Shown here: in pieces, positions 16,473 to 25,571 of the stretch
How the letters are laid out: every line of letters begins with the position of its first letter
Numbering within the stretch: position 1 is the stretch's first letter
Assembly (NCBI GenBank): GCA_030765135.1
Contig: JAVCDC010000058.1
Coordinates: forward strand, 1-51,958
Source: Candidatus Tritonobacter lacicola
Lineage (GTDB): Bacteria; Auribacterota; Tritonobacteria; Tritonobacterales; Tritonobacteraceae
DNA: 51,958 bases
Direction: 5' to 3'
The notes under the pieces: model-generated
The model's input: only the letters and a program-made list of their open reading frames with translations
The model's database searches: none
What the model was told of the DNA's origin: nothing
Position numbers and translations under genes: made by a program

Positions 16473-18025
16473 AAACGCTCAGGGATCAGGTTATACGGAA
16501 CAGCTCCGTCAACGTGGCGAGTTTTTCGTGGCAGGCGCTTCTCTCGTTTTTCATAACCCCCTATATAATCTGGCGGATCGGCAACGCGGCGTTCGGTCTC
16601 TGGGCCGTGGTATATTCCATTGTAACCTTCTGCAGCCTCCTGGATTTTGACCTCGCACAGGCTTTCGTGAAATACGTCGCGGAGTACAACGCATCGAAAG
16701 AGATGAAGAAGCTTAATCAGGTAGTCAACACCGGCCTTGTCCTCTATCTCGCCTTCGGCGCGGCTGTGGTGGCCGTTGTCTGGGTCGCGGCGCCTGCCAT
16801 CATCGGGATATTTCCGGAGGTCTTCGTGGAAAAGGCCCTTTACGGTGACGGCCTTTTCGTACTGAAGATCGCGGCTTTGATTTACGCTATGGAGACGGGT
16901 CTGAGCGCCCTGACGTGTATACCCAGAGGGGTGCAGAGGCTGGATATCGAAAAGATCGTTCTCACTGTCAAGGTAACGCTGGATGCCCTGGGCACGGTAA
17001 TCGTGCTGGAGCTGGGCCACGGCATAAAGGGACTGGTGATTACCTACCTGATCACCTCGGCCCTGGCCTGCTTTGTTAAAATCATCCTGGCATTCAGGCT
17101 CCTGCCGACACTGAGGCTTTCCCCTTCTTTCGTAAGCGTGGCGACAGTGAAGCATCTTTTTCCATTCTGCTGGAGGCTGGAGGTTATGAAGTTCTCCCAG
17201 TGGTCCAACCTGCGGCTCGATAAGATCCTGATAGGATATTTTATCTCCCTGGAGGCTGTGACCTTGTATCACCTGGGTTCCGTGGTGGTTGGTTTTGTGC
17301 GCAGGGTTCCGACGCTGTTCCTGGCGGCGCTCATGCCCGCCTTCTCGGAGCTGAGTGTGAGCAGGAGCGCGCGCGAGTTCCACGCCTCGGTTGTGAGGGC
17401 GACGAAGTACATAGCGCTTGTGGCCGTCCCCATGGCCTTCTTTCTGGGGTGCGCTGCGGGAAAGATCATGGAGGGCTGGATGGGGCCGGGCTACGAAGCG
17501 TCGGCGAACGTTATAAGGATACTCGTTGTCGGCTACTGCGCCTCTATCGCCGCGGGCGGAGGGCTTTCCTCCGCCGTCATCGGTATGGGCCGGCCCGGAG
17601 TACAGATGAAGGCGTCCGTGCTGAACGCTGTCCTGAACACAGTTCTCAGCGTTGCGCTGATCCTCCGGCTCGGCTTCTACGGGGCCCCGCTGGGAACGAC
17701 CATCGCCATGGTCGTTGCCGTCGTCTATTTCATGGCGAGGTTCCAGGGCCTTTTCTCAAGGGAGGATAGAACGCCTTTCACGGGCATTTACTTGAAGGTC
17801 GTTGTGGCGGGAGGGGCGGCGTGCCTGGTTTTCCCGGTAATAGAAGCTTTGCTTGGGCCTCTCGGGGTGGCATCCCGCCTGACCGTGCTTCTCCGCCTGT
17901 CTGTCGACGGGGCCTGCTACGTCTTTTTATGCCTTGCCATGTTAATGATCACGGGCTATTTTGATGAGCGCGACAGGCTCATGTTGTCGAAATTCGCGCC
18001 TTTAACAGGGTGGAGGAAAAAATGA
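16469..18025 (+). CDS. Oligosaccharide flippase (Wzx/MOP family)
   Basis: 518-residue membrane protein with about fourteen helices. The N-terminus has the polysaccharide-synthesis (RfbX-like) opening: VIRNSSVNVASFSWQALLSF, then ITPYIIWRIGNAAFGLWAVV. Later it has the mid-protein charged segment KFSQWSNLRLDKILIGYFIS found in many flippases. It would move a lipid-linked oligosaccharide from the cytoplasmic to the periplasmic leaflet for the Wzy-like polymerase upstream. TTG start within a TTGA overlap with the radical SAM stop. No ATG offers a better start before the first helix. The only Wzx-like protein in the window. Confidence 0.9.
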   Translation: MKTLRDQVIRNSSVNVASFSWQALLSFFITPYIIWRIGNAAFGLWAVVYSIVTFCSLLDFDLAQAFVKYVAEYNASKEMKKLNQVVNTGLVLYLAFGAAVVAVVWVAAPAIIGIFPEVFVEKALYGDGLFVLKIAALIYAMETGLSALTCIPRGVQRLDIEKIVLTVKVTLDALGTVIVLELGHGIKGLVITYLITSALACFVKIILAFRLLPTLRLSPSFVSVATVKHLFPFCWRLEVMKFSQWSNLRLDKILIGYFISLEAVTLYHLGSVVVGFVRRVPTLFLAALMPAFSELSVSRSAREFHASVVRATKYIALVAVPMAFFLGCAAGKIMEGWMGPGYEASANVIRILVVGYCASIAAGGGLSSAVIGMGRPGVQMKASVLNAVLNTVLSVALILRLGFYGAPLGTTIAMVVAVVYFMARFQGLFSREDRTPFTGIYLKVVVAGGAACLVFPVIEALLGPLGVASRLTVLLRLSVDGACYVFLCLAMLMITGYFDERDRLMLSKFAPLTGWRKK

Positions 18026-18780
18026 GTGACTCAAACAAGCCGGCCCACGAGGGCGCGCGCTACTGGTTCATCAGGTCGAAGAAGTACGACGGTCTGGAGT
18101 GGGTGCATAAGCGCTCTCTGATATCGGCGATTATAAAAGCAGGGGAGTTCGAGAAGGACCACCTTGTCCTTGATGTGGGGACTGGTACCGGTGCCGTTGC
18201 CAGAAGCGTCTCCCGTTTTGTCAGGGAGGTGATCGGAATCGATAAATCGGCCGCAATGATGAAGAGGGGGGACTGGGGCGAAAACCGCTATTTCGTGCGT
18301 CGGGATATCAGGGAGCCGCTGTTCCGCGATGGGGTCTTCGATAGAATTACGGCCAGGATGGTCTTTCACCATATTCTCGAGGGGACCCGGGGGGCGATGA
18401 GAGAGTGTTGCAGAGTTCTCAAGAAGGGCGGATTGATGGTGCTGGTCGAGGGGGTTCCACCGTCAGAGAAGGTGAAGGAGGATTTTACGGAGATATTCAA
18501 GCTGAAGGAAGAGCGCCTTACGTTCATGGGGGAAGACCTTGTCGCGTTGATGAAGGGGGCCGGGTTTAAAAAGACCGACATAAGGTATCACGTAATGAGG
18601 CATATGAGCGTAAAAAACTGGCTTGATAAGAGCGGCCTTCCCACGGCTGCGGTAAACAAGATATATGATATGCACCGGCATGCCTCTCCCGTGTTCGGAA
18701 AGTGCTACAACATGGTTATTACTCCCGATGACTGCCTTATCGATATGAAGATGGCGATCGTGGTCGGAGAGAAGCAATGA
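18022..18780 (+). CDS. Class I SAM-dependent methyltransferase
   Basis: 252 residues. Motif I is VLDVGTGTGAVARSV. The acidic end of strand beta-2 is VIGIDKSAAM, and motif post-I/II is FDRITARMVFHHI. A CCRVLKKGGLMVLVEGVP block is the usual Methyltransf_11 strand 5 region. It likely O- or C-methylates a sugar intermediate. The start is ATG 18022 in an ATGA overlap with the flippase stop, with GGAGGA at 18012-18017. An in-frame GTG at 18010 would place the ribosome site inside the gene. A two-hairpin repeat follows 8 bp after the stop. Confidence 0.85.
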   Translation: MSDSNKPAHEGARYWFIRSKKYDGLEWVHKRSLISAIIKAGEFEKDHLVLDVGTGTGAVARSVSRFVREVIGIDKSAAMMKRGDWGENRYFVRRDIREPLFRDGVFDRITARMVFHHILEGTRGAMRECCRVLKKGGLMVLVEGVPPSEKVKEDFTEIFKLKEERLTFMGEDLVALMKGAGFKKTDIRYHVMRHMSVKNWLDKSGLPTAAVNKIYDMHRHASPVFGKCYNMVITPDDCLIDMKMAIVVGEKQ

Positions 18781-18788
18781 AGTATTCT

Positions 18789-18842
18789 GCTCCGACGCAG
18801 TCGGAGCATTAATAAATTTGCGAGCGTAGCGAGCTGATTTAT
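18789..18842 (+). repeat. Two-hairpin dispersed repeat, copy 1
   Basis: 54-bp element differing from copy 2 (30961-31014) at 3 positions. Hairpin A is an 8-bp perfect stem GCTCCGAC-GCA-GTCGGAGC. Hairpin B lies in GCGAGC-GTA-GCGAGC, where GC pairs flank tandem G-A mismatches. An ATAAAT/ATTTAT pair surrounds it. The element ends 2 bp before the ATG of the CDP-alcohol transferase gene, and no ribosome site lies between. Only a short stretch of the upstream part shared by copies 2 and 3 is present. Confidence 0.85.
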
Positions 18843-18844
18843 AG

Positions 18845-19690
18845 ATGAAGATACGCGAGATGAGAGAGGCGGCGCAGCGCCCGCAGAGAAACAACGACGG
18901 CTTCTATACCCGTCATGTGGCGCGCTTCTTCTCCATCTACCTTACGAGGATTCTTGTGGCGGCGGGGCTCACGGCCAATACGGTGACGGGCCTCATGATG
19001 GCTGCGGGGTTATGCGCCGCTCTTCTTTTCACGTCAGTGAGCCTCCTTCACCGGGTTGCCGGTGCGCTCGTGATGCAGTTCTGGTTTATTCTCGATTGCT
19101 GTGACGGCGAGGTTGCCCGGCTGAGAAAATCCTCGAGCCTCACCGGTCTCTACATGGACTATCTGGTCCACTACACGGTTCATCCTTGCATGATCTTTTT
19201 CCTGGGAATCGGGCTGTTTCGCGCCGGCGATGATGGTTCTGTTCTTATCCTTGCCTTTTCGGCGGCGATGGCCGTGCTTCTTGCGGATATCGTCGAGGAC
19301 TGCCGTTACAAGGCGGTGTATCTCGAGGGGGTCAAGAGCAAACCCGCTTCAAAACCCGCCGGGCAGTCTCCTCCGCGCCCCGGGCGGGGGAGGGTATCAC
19401 CGCTGCGCGGGACGATTCAAAGGGTGATTGTCTTCTTCTGCTCGCTGTATTATCTGTTCAAGTTTCCTGCCGTAATGAACCTCATGTGCGCGGGAATCGT
19501 GCTGGATTGGTCGATGGTCATGCCCTCTATCTCCTGGTCGAAGATGGTCCTTCTTTTTATAGGCACTGCGGGACACCTTCACTGGACCTCGATTGCCGCC
19601 GCGACTATCTATTACAGGGAGACGGAAAGGAGCTATTCGATATCGGGCGGGATGGGGAGGGCGGACCGGGAGAAGTCTTCACGGCGATGA
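18845..19690 (+). CDS. CDP-alcohol phosphatidyltransferase family protein (atypical active site)
   Basis: 281 residues, integral membrane. The family motif D-x2-D-G-x2-A-R-x8-G-x3-D-x3-D is seen as D84..D87-G88..A91-R92..G101..D105, but the final Asp is His109 (DYLVH). That Asp is the general base in characterised members, so the chemistry or mechanism may differ. Family members join a CDP-linked alcohol to a second hydroxyl and release CMP. In a polysaccharide cluster, a CDP-activated polyol or inositol-type substrate is possible but unproven. About six membrane segments flank a cytoplasmic loop (about 165-190). The start abuts the two-hairpin repeat with no Shine-Dalgarno sequence. It overlaps the next GT2 gene by 4 bp. 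Confidence 0.82.
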   Translation: MKIREMREAAQRPQRNNDGFYTRHVARFFSIYLTRILVAAGLTANTVTGLMMAAGLCAALLFTSVSLLHRVAGALVMQFWFILDCCDGEVARLRKSSSLTGLYMDYLVHYTVHPCMIFFLGIGLFRAGDDGSVLILAFSAAMAVLLADIVEDCRYKAVYLEGVKSKPASKPAGQSPPRPGRGRVSPLRGTIQRVIVFFCSLYYLFKFPAVMNLMCAGIVLDWSMVMPSISWSKMVLLFIGTAGHLHWTSIAAATIYYRETERSYSISGGMGRADREKSSRR

Positions 19691-20691
19691 AAGCCTGCCC
19701 GCTCATAGGAGTGGTCCTGATCAACTGGAACCAGTATGAGGACACCGTTGACTGCCTCGGGTCATTATATGAAATGGATTACCCGAACTTCAGGGTCATC
19801 CTGGTAGACAACGGCTCCAGTGACGGGTCGGGTGAGAGGATCGCCCGGCTTTTCCCCCGTGTCGATATGATCTACTCGGAGGCCAACCTGGGCTTCGACG
19901 GCGGAAATAATCTAGGTGTCATGAGGGCGCTCAATCTGGGGTGCGACTACATCTTTTTACTCAACAACGACACTGTCCTCGACCCGCGCCTGATCGACGA
20001 GCTTATCGCCGTAGCGGACTCGGACCGCAGGATCGGGATTCTCGGGCCGAAGATCTACTATTACGACGAGCCGGATATTGTCTGGTGGGCCGGGTGTTGT
20101 CTGTCCGTCTCCCCTCACGGGATGTTCAATTTCAGCCAGGAGGGCAACATGAAGGAGGACGTGGGCCAGTTCGATGATGTTGCCGAAATCGATGGCGCCA
20201 TAGGCTGCGCCATGCTGGTAAAGAGGGGGGTGATAGAGAAAGCCGGGCTCCTCGATGAGCGGTTCTTTATCTATCACGAGGAGCACGATTATGCGCTCCG
20301 CGCCATAGCTGAAGGTTATCGCATCGTGTTTGTCCCCGGGGGAAAGCTCTGGCATAAGGTATCGAGAGCCATGGGGGGCGTTCATTCCGTGAGCCAGTGC
20401 CATCTCTGGACGAGGAACTGGCTGCTTTTGATGCGGAACCATATACCGCTCAGCAGGTGGTTTTTACTTTATTACCACTATCTCAAGGAGGCTTACTGGG
20501 TCTATCAGGGTTATAGAGAGCAGGGAAACGACGAGGGTGGAAGGGCCGCGCTCGATGGAATATGGAACGCTCTTTTGAACAGGTTCGGCCCATTGTCCGA
20601 TCGGGCCTGTCCCCGTCCTCTCGTGTGGCTTGTTGAAGCTCATTACCGTTTGAGACAGAGGAATAGTGAGGATAATGCGGATCGGCTTTGA
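19687..20691 (+). CDS. GT2 glycosyltransferase (rhamnosyltransferase-like)
   Basis: 334 residues. GT-A fold signatures: VVLINWNQYEDT at the N-terminus, LVDNGSSDGS for nucleotide binding, NLGFDGGNN, and LLNNDTVLDP in place of DxD. The C-terminal catalytic patch is FFIYHEEHDYALRA (E/D-D-x-x-x-R), as in rhamnosyltransferase-like GT2 enzymes. Soluble, without C-terminal membrane helices. It probably adds a deoxysugar to the growing lipid-linked unit in the cytoplasm. ATG 19687 sits in an ATGA overlap with the CDP-alcohol transferase stop. The frame stays open further upstream, but that region lies wholly inside the previous gene. Confidence 0.88.
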   Translation: MKACPLIGVVLINWNQYEDTVDCLGSLYEMDYPNFRVILVDNGSSDGSGERIARLFPRVDMIYSEANLGFDGGNNLGVMRALNLGCDYIFLLNNDTVLDPRLIDELIAVADSDRRIGILGPKIYYYDEPDIVWWAGCCLSVSPHGMFNFSQEGNMKEDVGQFDDVAEIDGAIGCAMLVKRGVIEKAGLLDERFFIYHEEHDYALRAIAEGYRIVFVPGGKLWHKVSRAMGGVHSVSQCHLWTRNWLLLMRNHIPLSRWFLLYYHYLKEAYWVYQGYREQGNDEGGRAALDGIWNALLNRFGPLSDRACPRPLVWLVEAHYRLRQRNSEDNADRL

Positions 20692-21817
20692 TGCGCGTAT
20701 TCTGAACTCCCGGCGGCGCACGGGAATCGGTGTCTACGCGCACAACCTCGTTAGTTCCCTGGCCTCCCTCTATACGGATGAGCGTTTCTATCTCATCTAT
20801 CCGTCTCTGGGCAGAAGGGAGATGTCGGGTTGGGGCTATGAGGCTTTCCCCCGACTCTGTCTGAAGGGCGCCATGGTTCCCGATTCCGTCCGGGAGGATC
20901 GCTTCTATAAGCTCTGGCTCGATATCTACCTTCCCCTGGCCATCCGCAGAATGAGGCTGGACATATTCCACGGCCCCGCGAACCTGATCCCCTCGGCGGG
21001 CAGGGCGAAGAAGGTCCTGACGGTGCACGATCTTTCTTTCATTGTGACGCCGGAACTGGCGTTCGATTGCTCCGTTGATTTCCTGAAAAGATTCAGGGCT
21101 GGCGTGAGAGCCGCGGCCGCCGTTATCGCGGTTTCAGGGCGCACCAGGGACGATCTGGTACTCCACTGTGGAGCCGCTGCCGAGAAGGTGGAGGTGATTC
21201 ACGAGGGAGTCGATCCGGTTTTCCGGGTTGTTGAAGACGAGAACACGAGGGCCGGCTGGCGGTCCGGGCTCGGGCTACCGCGCGATTATATCCTGGGGCC
21301 GCTCTCTCTGCATCCGAGGAAGAACAGCCTCAATCTAATCCGCGCCTATGCCGTTGCCAGGAAGAGGGGTTGTCGCCATGTCCTGGTCCTTCCCGGCAAG
21401 GACTACGGCCGGAATGAATGCTGCAGTCTCGTGGAGGACCTCGATCTCCGGGAACATGTGCTCTTTCCCGGTTATGTGGATGATGCCGACCTCCTCCCTC
21501 TATACAGCCTCGCCGCCGTCTTCGTGTACCCCTCGCTGTACGAGGGATTCGGTCTGCCCCTCCTGGAGGCCATGGCCTCCGGATGCCCTGTCATAACCTC
21601 GGAAAGAGGAAGCATACCCGAGGTGGCGGGTGAAGCTGCATTATATACGGATCCGGAGGATGTCGAAGAGATCGCCGGGGCAATAACTCTGGTTTTGAGC
21701 GACAGGTCGCTCGCGTTGTCCATGAAGAGGAAGGGGCTCGAAAGGGTAGGGCGCTTCTCCTGGGAGCGGTGCGCCAGGGAAACTCATAATGTATATGATA
21801 AGTTACTCAACACTTGA
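20666..21817 (+). CDS. GT4 family glycosyltransferase
   Basis: 383 residues, GT-B fold. The N-terminal domain begins MRIGFDARIL, typical of GT4. The C-terminal domain has LHPRKNSLNLIRAY, FPGYVDDADLLPLYSLA, and the donor-binding EGFGLPLLEAMASGCPV with the E-x7-E pair. These enzymes use NDP-sugars with retention of configuration. Two starts are possible: GTG 20666 or ATG 20675. Both overlap the GT2 stop, so coupling is likely either way, and the neighbouring ribosome-like sites do not decide it. An 88-bp gap separates it from the YfhO gene. Confidence 0.9.
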   Translation: MRIMRIGFDARILNSRRRTGIGVYAHNLVSSLASLYTDERFYLIYPSLGRREMSGWGYEAFPRLCLKGAMVPDSVREDRFYKLWLDIYLPLAIRRMRLDIFHGPANLIPSAGRAKKVLTVHDLSFIVTPELAFDCSVDFLKRFRAGVRAAAAVIAVSGRTRDDLVLHCGAAAEKVEVIHEGVDPVFRVVEDENTRAGWRSGLGLPRDYILGPLSLHPRKNSLNLIRAYAVARKRGCRHVLVLPGKDYGRNECCSLVEDLDLREHVLFPGYVDDADLLPLYSLAAVFVYPSLYEGFGLPLLEAMASGCPVITSERGSIPEVAGEAALYTDPEDVEEIAGAITLVLSDRSLALSMKRKGLERVGRFSWERCARETHNVYDKLLNT

Positions 21818-21905
21818 TCGTGTAATATCAGGATTATATTCAATACCGCCAAGGACACATGGGGAGTCTATATCTGAATGACAAAACCAGGAACCCGAAT
21901 AACGA

Positions 21906-24281
21906 ATGAATAAGCGCTGGGTCCATATCAGTATTATCGTGCTCCTTGCCCTCGTCTATTTCCGGGGCGTATACCTTCGTCCCGGGGAGATGGTGTACAG
22001 CTCGGACTCAGATCTTATCCGCTTCCATGCTCCCCAGCGCTCCTTCCTGGTAGAGTCACTCAAGAAGCACGGCCGGATTCCCCTCTGGAACCAGTTGCGA
22101 TGGTCGGGAGCGCCGTATCAGGCAAACCAGCAGTCCATGACTTTTTATCCCCTCGTGTGGCTCCTCTTGCCGGTGCCGCCGGATTATAGTTACGGTTACT
22201 ATTTCATGGTTCACGCGGTCCTGGCCGGCTTTTTCATGTATCTCTATCTGGGGGAGATCGGCCTGGACAGGTTTGCCCGCCTGCTCGGCGCCGTCCTGTA
22301 CATGTTCGGCGGGGCGGCTCTGTACATGTATCTCTACCATAATGTGGCCTTCCTCTTCCCCTGGACCGCCCTGTTGATGTTCCTGGCGGAAAGGCTTGTC
22401 CGCCGGGTCAGGATTTTTTATGCGATATTGCTCGGTATGGTTGCCGCCATCCAGTTTCTCGGCTGTCACCCCCAGTATTTTTTCTTTAATCTCTGCCTCA
22501 TCTCGTGCTACCTTGCCTGGCTGGTCTTTCGCCGCAGGCGCGGGGCACCCCGGTCCGATGTCCTGAAAATTTGCGGCTATCTTGCCGTTTCCTTCGCCGT
22601 CTTCGCCGCCCTGGCGGCTGTGCAGCTGCTGCCCGCTATCGAGTTTTCAAAGTATTGCAGCCGCAGGGGCGGTCTCTCGCTCTATGACTCGTCGTATCCG
22701 CTCTTCTATCCATGGCAGATATGGAGGTGTATTTATATCGTTCCGGGCAAGGGACCATACGGGGGCATCTATTTCGGCTTTGGCATATCCATGCTCGCTC
22801 TGTGGGGGATGGTCTTGAGCGACAGAAGAGTCAAGGTGTTTTTCATCGCCTTCTCACTCATCTGTTTCATCTACGCCTTCGGCAAATTATCCCCACTCTT
22901 TTACCTTTGCTACAAGTTTCTTCCCCCCTTCAGATATTTTCGCGAGCCTGCCCGTTCCCTGTGGGTTTTCTCTTTTTCCTGGATAGTCCTTGCCGCCCTT
23001 GGCATGGATTCGTTGCTCCGTCCGGGCAGGTTTGACCGCCCGCCGGGCCGCTCTTTCAGGTTGTCCATGAGGCTGGCCATCTGCGCCATTCTTGTCGCGA
23101 TTCCTGGTTGGTTGTTGAACACTTCCGGCGGAGGCCGACTCGCGCTGCGCTGCGCTCGTTACCTGTACGGGCTGGCTCGATTCAGCTCTCCCTTCGCCGC
23201 CCACCGGGCGGCGATAGGGGATCTCCTGTCGGAGGGGACATGGATGGGCCTGCAGCTGCTTCTTTTCATAGCCGCAAGCTACCTGCTGCTGTGCCTGATT
23301 CTCGGCCGGTCACCCTCATTCCGGAGGAAGATCGTCATACCACTGATCTCCCTTGCCGTCATAGCCGAGCTTCTGTTTGTGGGGTGCAGGATGCAAACCA
23401 TCCGCCCGGCGGAACTCTATGAGGAGACCGCCCCGCTGAGTTTCATCAACAAGAGCCGGAAGGGCAGGTTCCGCGTCCTGGGGATGGGCAATCCCCGCCC
23501 CCTTCCCCAGGTTATCGCCCAGCATTACGGCATAGAGCTCGTGGACGGGTACGATCCTTCCGTGCTTGATGATTATCTCCGGTTTACCAACAGCGCGGCA
23601 TCGGTCGAGAAAGGGGGAGCGGTTACAAAGCTTCCCCTCACGGACGGGTCGGTGGACGATATCGTCAATAACACCGTCTTGGACCTTCTCAACGTTCGCT
23701 TCATTCTCTCACTCGAGCCCGCGAAGGAGGGGCGCTACAGGCTGTGCGGGATTTTTCACGATGTCCCCCTCTACAGGCAATTCGGAGGTATCGTCAGGGA
23801 GCCGGACTATTACGTGTACGAGAACACGACCGCCTTGCCCCGGGCATTCGTGGTGCCGGAAGCACGGGTAATCCGGGATAGAGAAGAGCTGTTGCGCCGG
23901 TTAAGTGATATGGATCCCAGGCGGGTCGTATTTCTCGAGAAGGAGTCGGGGGCGGCCCCGGGAGTAGAGCCTTTCAGGGGTATTCCATATAGCAGTTGCC
24001 TGCCGAACGAGATCAGGCTTGATGTCAGCGTGCGCCATCCAGCTTACCTCGTTCTCAGCGAGATCTGGTACCCGGGGTGGAAGGCCTTCGACAACGGCCG
24101 CGAAAAGGAGGTTCTGAGGATGAATTATCTCTTGCGCGGAATTTTCCTTGAAGCCGGGGACCATACGGTTGTATTCCGTTTCCAGCCGGCCTCCTATGAA
24201 ATCGGGCGCCTGGTCAGCCTTGCGGCACTTGTCGTAAGCGCCGGGGCCATCCTCATCAGCTGCAGAAAGAGGCGAAAGTGA
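21906..24281 (+). CDS. YfhO-family membrane protein (GT-C-like)
   Basis: 791 residues: about twelve to thirteen membrane segments (residues 7-500), a periplasmic domain (about 500-760) and a last helix at the C-terminus. YfhO hallmarks are the SSDSDLIRFHAPQRSFLVES first loop, RIPLWNQLRWSGAPYQAN, and the ending YPGWKAFDNGREKEVLRMNY. Characterised YfhO proteins of Gram-positives glycosylate lipoteichoic acid from a polyprenyl-phosphate donor with GT2 partners. Here the partner could be the overlapping GT2-methyltransferase gene (4-bp GTGA overlap). The Asp in SSDSD is the probable catalytic-site acidic residue. The acceptor is unknown. Confidence 0.88.
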   Translation: MNKRWVHISIIVLLALVYFRGVYLRPGEMVYSSDSDLIRFHAPQRSFLVESLKKHGRIPLWNQLRWSGAPYQANQQSMTFYPLVWLLLPVPPDYSYGYYFMVHAVLAGFFMYLYLGEIGLDRFARLLGAVLYMFGGAALYMYLYHNVAFLFPWTALLMFLAERLVRRVRIFYAILLGMVAAIQFLGCHPQYFFFNLCLISCYLAWLVFRRRRGAPRSDVLKICGYLAVSFAVFAALAAVQLLPAIEFSKYCSRRGGLSLYDSSYPLFYPWQIWRCIYIVPGKGPYGGIYFGFGISMLALWGMVLSDRRVKVFFIAFSLICFIYAFGKLSPLFYLCYKFLPPFRYFREPARSLWVFSFSWIVLAALGMDSLLRPGRFDRPPGRSFRLSMRLAICAILVAIPGWLLNTSGGGRLALRCARYLYGLARFSSPFAAHRAAIGDLLSEGTWMGLQLLLFIAASYLLLCLILGRSPSFRRKIVIPLISLAVIAELLFVGCRMQTIRPAELYEETAPLSFINKSRKGRFRVLGMGNPRPLPQVIAQHYGIELVDGYDPSVLDDYLRFTNSAASVEKGGAVTKLPLTDGSVDDIVNNTVLDLLNVRFILSLEPAKEGRYRLCGIFHDVPLYRQFGGIVREPDYYVYENTTALPRAFVVPEARVIRDREELLRRLSDMDPRRVVFLEKESGAAPGVEPFRGIPYSSCLPNEIRLDVSVRHPAYLVLSEIWYPGWKAFDNGREKEVLRMNYLLRGIFLEAGDHTVVFRFQPASYEIGRLVSLAALVVSAGAILISCRKRRK

Positions 24282-25558
24282 TAAAAGACCTGTCCATAGT
24301 TATTCCCGTCAAAAACGAGGGCGGAAATATTAAGACCCTCCTGAGGGAACTCAGACGGGTAGTGGACGGCCTCAACGTGAATTACGAGGTCATAGTGGTG
24401 GATGGGCGATCGAGCGACGATACCGTCCTCCATGCTAGTCCTTTCGCGGAGAAGGTGATAACACAAAAACACCCGGGTTACGGAAACGCACTCAAAGATG
24501 GATTTGCGGAAGCCGGTGGAGAATACATAGTGACCATGGACGGCGACCTCTCCCATTCGCCGGAATTTATAAAGACCATGTACCTGGAGCGCGAGGGCGC
24601 CGAGCTCGTTATCGCTTCGAGATATGTGCCGGGGGGGAGGGCGATGATGTCGGTGGGGAGAAAAATCCTAAGCTTGATTTTAAATAGAGTGTTTTCCAGG
24701 ATTCTCTCGCTCCCTATTCGTGACATCTCCAGCGGATTCCGGTTGTATAAAGCGCCCATCTTGCGCGGCATGGAGCTTTTCCGTGGTGACTTTTCCATAC
24801 TTGAAGAAATAGCCATAAGGATGTGGAACGACGGCTACACTATAAAGGAGATTCCTTTCACGTATGTACCCAGAATCCACGGTCGCTCCAAGGCCAAGCT
24901 TGTGGCGTTCGGCGTGTCATATCTGAAAACCCTCTTTTCCATGTGGAAGCTCAGAAATTCGTACGAGACCGCGGACTACGATGACAGGGCTTATGACAGT
25001 GTTATACCATTTCAGCGGTACTGGCAGCGTCGTCGCTATAGTACCGTTATGAGATTTTTGGGAAACAACGGCAGGATTTTGGATATAGGTTGCGGGAGCA
25101 GCAGGATTATCAAGAGTCTTCCCCGATCCGTGGGGCTCGATATGTCTATGAGCAAATTGAGGTATCTGAGAATGACCAACCCCAAGTTGGTCAATGCGTC
25201 GATTTTCGGTCTTCCGTTCCGTCCGGAGGTTTTCGATGAGGTAATATGTTCTCAGGTCATCGAACATGTCCCGATGGGGCCGGCTATATTTGATGGATTC
25301 AGGGATGTCCTCAAAGAAGGGGGCACTTTGATCCTGGGAACTCCGGATTACGGCCGAATCAGCTGGTGGATTATCGAGTTCCTTTATGGGATACTTATGC
25401 CCAATTCATATAAAGATAAACATATCACCCATTATAGCTTTGCCCGGTTAAGAGAGTTGCTCCGGGTGCACGGTTTTGATATTAAGGAATATGCCTACGT
25501 TTTCGGTTCTGAATTGATTATCAAGGCTCAAAAAAGGCCCGGATGCGTACTGTTATAA
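24278..25558 (+). CDS. Fusion of GT2 glycosyltransferase and SAM methyltransferase
   Basis: 426 residues in two domains. Residues 1-230 are a dolichyl-phosphate-sugar-synthase-like GT2: IVIPVKNEGGN, VVDGRSSDDT, TMDGDLSHSP, ISSGFRLYKA and RIHGRSKAKL. Residues 245-426 are a class I methyltransferase: RILDIGCGSSRIIKSL (motif I), VGLDMS, DEVICSQVIEHVP, and a strand-5 block LKEGGTLILGTPDYG. The fusion implies that one polypeptide makes a polyprenyl-phosphate sugar and methylates a glycan or lipid product, or tethers two consecutive steps. It has no C-terminal membrane helices, unlike ArnC-type enzymes. Start GTG 24278 in a GTGA overlap with the YfhO stop. Confidence 0.88.
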   Translation: MIKDLSIVIPVKNEGGNIKTLLRELRRVVDGLNVNYEVIVVDGRSSDDTVLHASPFAEKVITQKHPGYGNALKDGFAEAGGEYIVTMDGDLSHSPEFIKTMYLEREGAELVIASRYVPGGRAMMSVGRKILSLILNRVFSRILSLPIRDISSGFRLYKAPILRGMELFRGDFSILEEIAIRMWNDGYTIKEIPFTYVPRIHGRSKAKLVAFGVSYLKTLFSMWKLRNSYETADYDDRAYDSVIPFQRYWQRRRYSTVMRFLGNNGRILDIGCGSSRIIKSLPRSVGLDMSMSKLRYLRMTNPKLVNASIFGLPFRPEVFDEVICSQVIEHVPMGPAIFDGFRDVLKEGGTLILGTPDYGRISWWIIEFLYGILMPNSYKDKHITHYSFARLRELLRVHGFDIKEYAYVFGSELIIKAQKRPGCVLL

Positions 25559-25571
25559 CCAAGGAGGTGCT

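Noticed and set aside
18789-18842. CRISPR repeat or transposon end
   Set aside because: The copies are single, 12-16 kb apart and without spacer-repeat arrays. No transposase or target duplication accompanies them.
19486-19686. Upstream extension of the GT2 frame at 19687
   Set aside because: It lies entirely inside the CDP-alcohol transferase gene. The GT2 fold begins right after ATG 19687 in an ATGA overlap.
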